This document shows positions 61,272 through 64,000 of a DNA stretch of 64,000 nt, piece by piece. The position numbers and the translations under genes are program-made. Origin of the DNA: Mucilaginibacter roseus (GTDB lineage: Bacteria > Bacteroidota > Bacteroidia > Sphingobacteriales > Sphingobacteriaceae); NCBI RefSeq assembly GCF_021215455.1, contig NZ_JAJPWV010000004.1, positions 1 through 64,000 on the forward strand, written 5' to 3'. Numbering within the stretch: the stretch's first letter is position 1; each line of letters begins with the position of its first letter. The notes under the pieces were generated by a model. That model was not told where the DNA came from, searched no databases, and saw only the letters and a program-made list of their open reading frames with translations.

Positions 61272-61799
61272 ATGACTTTAAAGACCCCGCAAGACTCGCT
61301 AACCATAATGAATGAACTGGTATTACCCAATGATACCAATTACCTGCACAACCTTATGGGTGGCCGTCTGCTGCATTGGATGGATATTGCCGCAGCCATA
61401 TCGGCACAAAAGCATTGCAACCGTATTGTGGTTACCGCGTCAGTTGATAATGTATCTTTTCAGCAGCCCGTTAAACTGGGCGATGTAATTAACATTGAGG
61501 CCAAGGTCACGCGGGCGTTCAACACCTCGATGGAAGTTAAGCTGGATGTTTGGGCGCAAAATATGCCATCGGGCACTAATATAAAATGCAACGAGGCTTA
61601 CTATACCTTTGTAGCGCTTGACGAGAACAGCCGCACCATAGCCGTACCGGAAATTGAACCGCAAACCGAAAAGGAAATAGAACTTTACAACGGAGCATTA
61701 CGCCGCAGGCAGTTGCGCCTGATACTTGCTGGCCGCATGCACCCCGATGATGCAACTGAGCTTAAAGCATTATTTACCGCCGCTAAAAAAGAAGTGTAA
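61272..61799 (+). CDS. Acyl-CoA thioesterase (hotdog fold)
   Basis: A 175-residue protein from the ATG at 61272 (the frame runs back to 61170 through the plug gene). TNYLHNLMGGRLLHWMDIAA and VVTASVDNVSFQQPVKLGD, then AKVTRAFNTSMEVKLDVW, are the YciA/BACH-type hotdog motif set; the Asn/Asp pair of the first segment is catalytic. It hydrolyses acyl-CoA in the cytoplasm. Its stop abuts the stop of the convergent DUF3050 gene with no bases between. Confidence 0.9.
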   Translation: MTLKTPQDSLTIMNELVLPNDTNYLHNLMGGRLLHWMDIAAAISAQKHCNRIVVTASVDNVSFQQPVKLGDVINIEAKVTRAFNTSMEVKLDVWAQNMPSGTNIKCNEAYYTFVALDENSRTIAVPEIEPQTEKEIELYNGALRRRQLRLILAGRMHPDDATELKALFTAAKKEV

Positions 61800-62591
61800 T
61801 TACGCCTCCTGCTTTAAAGCATTTATTTCGGCAAGTATACCGTCCCACAGATCGATACGCGCCTGAAAGGCTTGTTTAACCGCTTCGGTAGCTGATTGCC
61901 ATTTGGCATCGTCATCGCCGCAAAGTTCGGCAGTCATTTCATAAGCCAGGTGCGAGTGGTGGTCACCATCAACTTCAATATGGCGTTCGAGGTAATAAAC
62001 AAAGGTATCTATCTTGCCCGGTGCGCTGTCGCTGATCCCTTTCACCATGCTAATGAACATACCCGGAATCAAGTCCTCACGGCCGAAAGTGAACACCGCC
62101 GCTATTAAATGCCCTTGCCCGGTAGCAATTACATTAAACGTACGTTGCACAAACTTGACAGCGGCTGCAGGTATACCCACTGCATTCAATGCATCGCTAA
62201 CACTTTTACCTTGCGCCAATTGCTGCAACAGGTTATTAACCGGCTGTATGTTAAAACCCGCCTGCTCCATAGCTTGCAGATAAAGCTCAAAATGGCTCAC
62301 GCGATTACCATGCTGGTCAACATCGCTTTCTTCACCCGTAACAATTTCGTTAATCAGGTAACGGGTATTTGCACTGCCTACCGGCACCCAGGGCACATCG
62401 GTACAGGTAAGCTTTTGTTGAAGTGCTTTTAAAAGCGACATAAAATCCCACACGGCAAATATATGGTGTTCCATAAAAACACCCAGATCATCAGCACTTT
62501 GCATTTGTTTGTATAAGGCGTGATCAATTAACTTCGCGCGTAAAGGCGCTATCTCTTGCTTTAACTGCTCAATCCGTTCCGTGTAGTTCAT
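61800..62591 (-). CDS. DUF3050 family protein
   Basis: A 263-residue helical protein matching DUF3050, with a heme-oxygenase-like fold: [38 protein letters not shown] and the later [20 protein letters not shown]. The spaced Glu/His residues ([14 protein letters not shown]) could hold a di-metal centre as in other members of this fold. Function unknown. A -7 box ends four bases before the ATG. Confidence 0.83.
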   Translation of the reverse strand: MNYTERIEQLKQEIAPLRAKLIDHALYKQMQSADDLGVFMEHHIFAVWDFMSLLKALQQKLTCTDVPWVPVGSANTRYLINEIVTGEESDVDQHGNRVSHFELYLQAMEQAGFNIQPVNNLLQQLAQGKSVSDALNAVGIPAAAVKFVQRTFNVIATGQGHLIAAVFTFGREDLIPGMFISMVKGISDSAPGKIDTFVYYLERHIEVDGDHHSHLAYEMTAELCGDDDAKWQSATEAVKQAFQARIDLWDGILAEINALKQEA

Positions 62592-62595
62592 GCGG

Positions 62596-62603
62596 CAAAT
62601 TTA
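62596..62603 (-). promoter_or_regulatory. -7 element of DUF3050 gene
   Basis: Minus strand TAAATTTG, exact match, four bases upstream of the ATG at 62591. Confidence 0.5.
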
Positions 62604-62712
62604 GCAGGTTAAATATTATTTGCATGTCATTATTCGGAAGCGCTATAAATTAGGATACCGGCACAACATTTTTTGCACAGCGGTGTTGATGGAAGTATAA
62701 AACTTACACTTC

Positions 62713-63474
62713 ATGCTGACAGATATTTTACCGGCCGATGGTTCAGCGCTGTACACTGAAACCAATATGCATAACCTGTTTCCTGAACCATGGAACATGG
62801 TTTCATCAGCACTTTTTTTAATTCCTGGTATATATTGGCTTAATAAGCTTGGCGGCTTTAACAAGCGTCACGCATTTTTAAGTATAGCCACCATGCTGAT
62901 GCTAACCGGTTGTATTGGCAGCACGGTTTACCACGGCTTTAGGCAATGGCGGTTTTTTATGTACCTGGACTGGGTGCCAATTGCCTTGCTTTGCATGCTG
63001 GCCAGTATGTTCTTTATCATTAAAGTTACGGGCAAGTGGCAATGGGCAGTAATAGCACTGGTGGCATTCGGCGCTGTTGAAGTTGGCTTACGCGAGCTAT
63101 ATTTGGTTTATGACAAGCATATTATGTTCAGCATAAACTACGGCGTAATGGTGATGATGATAGTAGTGCCTTTGCTTATTCTGCTAATAAAAACCAACTG
63201 GAAGAATGGCTCATTAGTAGCGGCTGCATTTATAAGTTTTGGCTTCGCACTGTTTTTCAGGATAATTGACACCGAGGCATTGTTGCCTATGGGTACGCAC
63301 TTTTTATGGCACACCTTCGGCGCCATTGCTACATCATTTATTTTCCTGTACATCTATCGCCTAAATGGCTTTACCTACATGAAGAAACGTTTGAAACACC
63401 TGCGGGAAGAAGCGCGCGTGCTACCTATGTACGGCGATACCAATCCAACCGTTAAAGAGCGAACCGGTTCATGA
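62713..63474 (+). CDS. Membrane protein, ceramidase-like (CREST superfamily)
   Basis: A 253-residue protein with about seven hydrophobic helices. FPEPWNMVSSALFLIPG, then GCIGSTVYHGF, FFMYLDWVPIALL and the late LLPMGTHFLWHTFGA contain Ser, His, Asp and His in the order known for alkaline ceramidases and the CREST hydrolase superfamily. Sphingolipids are common in Sphingobacteriaceae, so a ceramide or phytoceramide hydrolase would make sense. This call rests on motif order by eye. Confidence 0.55.
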   Translation: MLTDILPADGSALYTETNMHNLFPEPWNMVSSALFLIPGIYWLNKLGGFNKRHAFLSIATMLMLTGCIGSTVYHGFRQWRFFMYLDWVPIALLCMLASMFFIIKVTGKWQWAVIALVAFGAVEVGLRELYLVYDKHIMFSINYGVMVMMIVVPLLILLIKTNWKNGSLVAAAFISFGFALFFRIIDTEALLPMGTHFLWHTFGAIATSFIFLYIYRLNGFTYMKKRLKHLREEARVLPMYGDTNPTVKERTGS

Positions 63475-63486
63475 AAAAAGGACTAT

Positions 63487-63524
63487 AAAAGAAAAGCGGC
63501 AGATTGATCTGCCGCTTTTCTTTT
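63487..63524. terminator. Bidirectional terminator
   Basis: A perfect stem of at least 13 bp, GAAAAGCGGCAGA/TCTGCCGCTTTTC with a TTGA loop, extended by AAAA/TTTT, between two converging genes. Confidence 0.92.
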
Positions 63525-63537
63525 ATGTATTATGCGA

Positions 63538-64000
63538 TCACAGCCTTACCCCTCTTAAAAACTCTTCTATACCCATTCGCTTCTTACCTTCCAACTGTAC
63601 ATCGGTCAGGATGATAAAGCCATCGGGAGCTGCAAATTTAAGATTGGTTTTATTATCGGTTAAAAAGCCGCCGGGTTGTATTCCGGGTTCGGTTTCGGAA
63701 TACTCAGCGTTAAATATTTTTAATATTTTGCCATTTAAAGTAGTGTAGGCCGTTGGTACCGGACTAAGGCCACGTATCAAATTGTATATCTTCAATGCCG
63801 GTTGCGTCCAATCAATCGCGCCAAGTTCTTTGGTCAGTTTTGGGGCGTGTTGCAACTCTTCTCCTGTTCCCAATTGGTGCTGCGGATGCTCATGATAGCG
63901 GCCACTTTCAATAGCTTTAACAGTTTTTACCAATAGGCCTGCGCCTTTGTTCATCAAGCGGTCATGTAGTTCGCCTGCGGTTTCCTGGCCGGTGAGGGTT
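63538..64000 (-). CDS. fmt: Methionyl-tRNA formyltransferase, C-terminal part
   Basis: The frame is open to the window edge, so only the last part of the protein is seen. TGQETAGELHDRLMNKGAG belongs to the end of the catalytic domain, and APKLTKELGAIDWTQPA, YNLIRGLSPVPTAYTTLNG and GKILKIFNAEY to the C-terminal tRNA-binding domain. Fmt formylates initiator Met-tRNA in the cytoplasm. The ATG at 63957 is an internal Met, not the start. Confidence 0.9.
   Translation of the reverse strand, partial: TLTGQETAGELHDRLMNKGAGLLVKTVKAIESGRYHEHPQHQLGTGEELQHAPKLTKELGAIDWTQPALKIYNLIRGLSPVPTAYTTLNGKILKIFNAEYSETEPGIQPGGFLTDNKTNLKFAAPDGFIILTDVQLEGKKRMGIEEFLRGVRL

Overview
The window looks like chromosomal DNA of a Bacteroidota member, probably of the Sphingobacteriaceae and Mucilaginibacter-like; the genus is a guess from general protein resemblance, not from a search. 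Supporting signs are the -7 promoter element TAnnTTTG (often with TTG about 17-23 bp upstream), absence of strong Shine-Dalgarno sites, a nusB/DUF1573/yajC/YbbR/coaE gene string, a type IX secretion plug protein, a TamL-type lipoprotein BamA homologue and many GH-family enzymes. There is no rRNA, CRISPR array, insertion sequence or phage region. Two tRNA genes are present (Arg-CCG and Cys-GCA).

Layout. 1-13 kb is housekeeping: PAP2 phosphatase and ZIP transporter; a leftward operon nusB, DUF1573, yajC, ybbR, coaE, MBL exonuclease-like, DUF5522, marR; then an ABC exporter, DUF3276, a Crp-type regulator, mgtE and ychF. 13-19 kb holds a DUF885 peptidase and a leftward unit of a Tat-exported TIM-barrel isomerase-like protein with a very large ThuA/sugar-dehydrogenase/PKD/cytochrome c/CBM6 lipoprotein. 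19.5-39 kb is an L-arabinose locus. Leftward run galM, two GH51, GH29, GH43, GH127 and a GH43 arabinanase. Rightward run a Nudix-type AraR regulator, araB, araD, GH97, araA and a sodium/sugar symporter. Together they describe a pathway: exported enzymes release L-arabinose from arabinan-, extensin- or arabinogalactan-type glycans, the symporter imports it, and AraA, AraB and AraD convert it to xylulose 5-phosphate. A shared palindrome, AGTGT-N7-ACACT, lies in both control regions and is the best candidate AraR operator. No SusC/SusD pair lies in the window.

39-64 kb is mixed: HPP protein, tRNA-Arg, small exported proteins (one with three 69-bp tandem repeats), a phosphohexomutase, an orphan PAS/PAS/GAF histidine kinase, an SPFH protein, an Anbu proteasome-like peptidase paired with a transglutaminase, TspO, a TamL/TrmH pair whose 5' ends overlap head to head, tRNA-Cys, pyrD, an ABC-F ATPase, a type IX plug operon, a thioesterase, DUF3050, a ceramidase-like membrane protein and the 3' part of fmt at the edge.

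Several small genes below usual ORF cut-offs were found by reading (52, 56 and 35 aa). Interspersed palindromic repeats of three kinds sit between genes. The largest gene-free stretch is the 279-bp galM/araR control region; no stretch over 300 bp lacks a gene.
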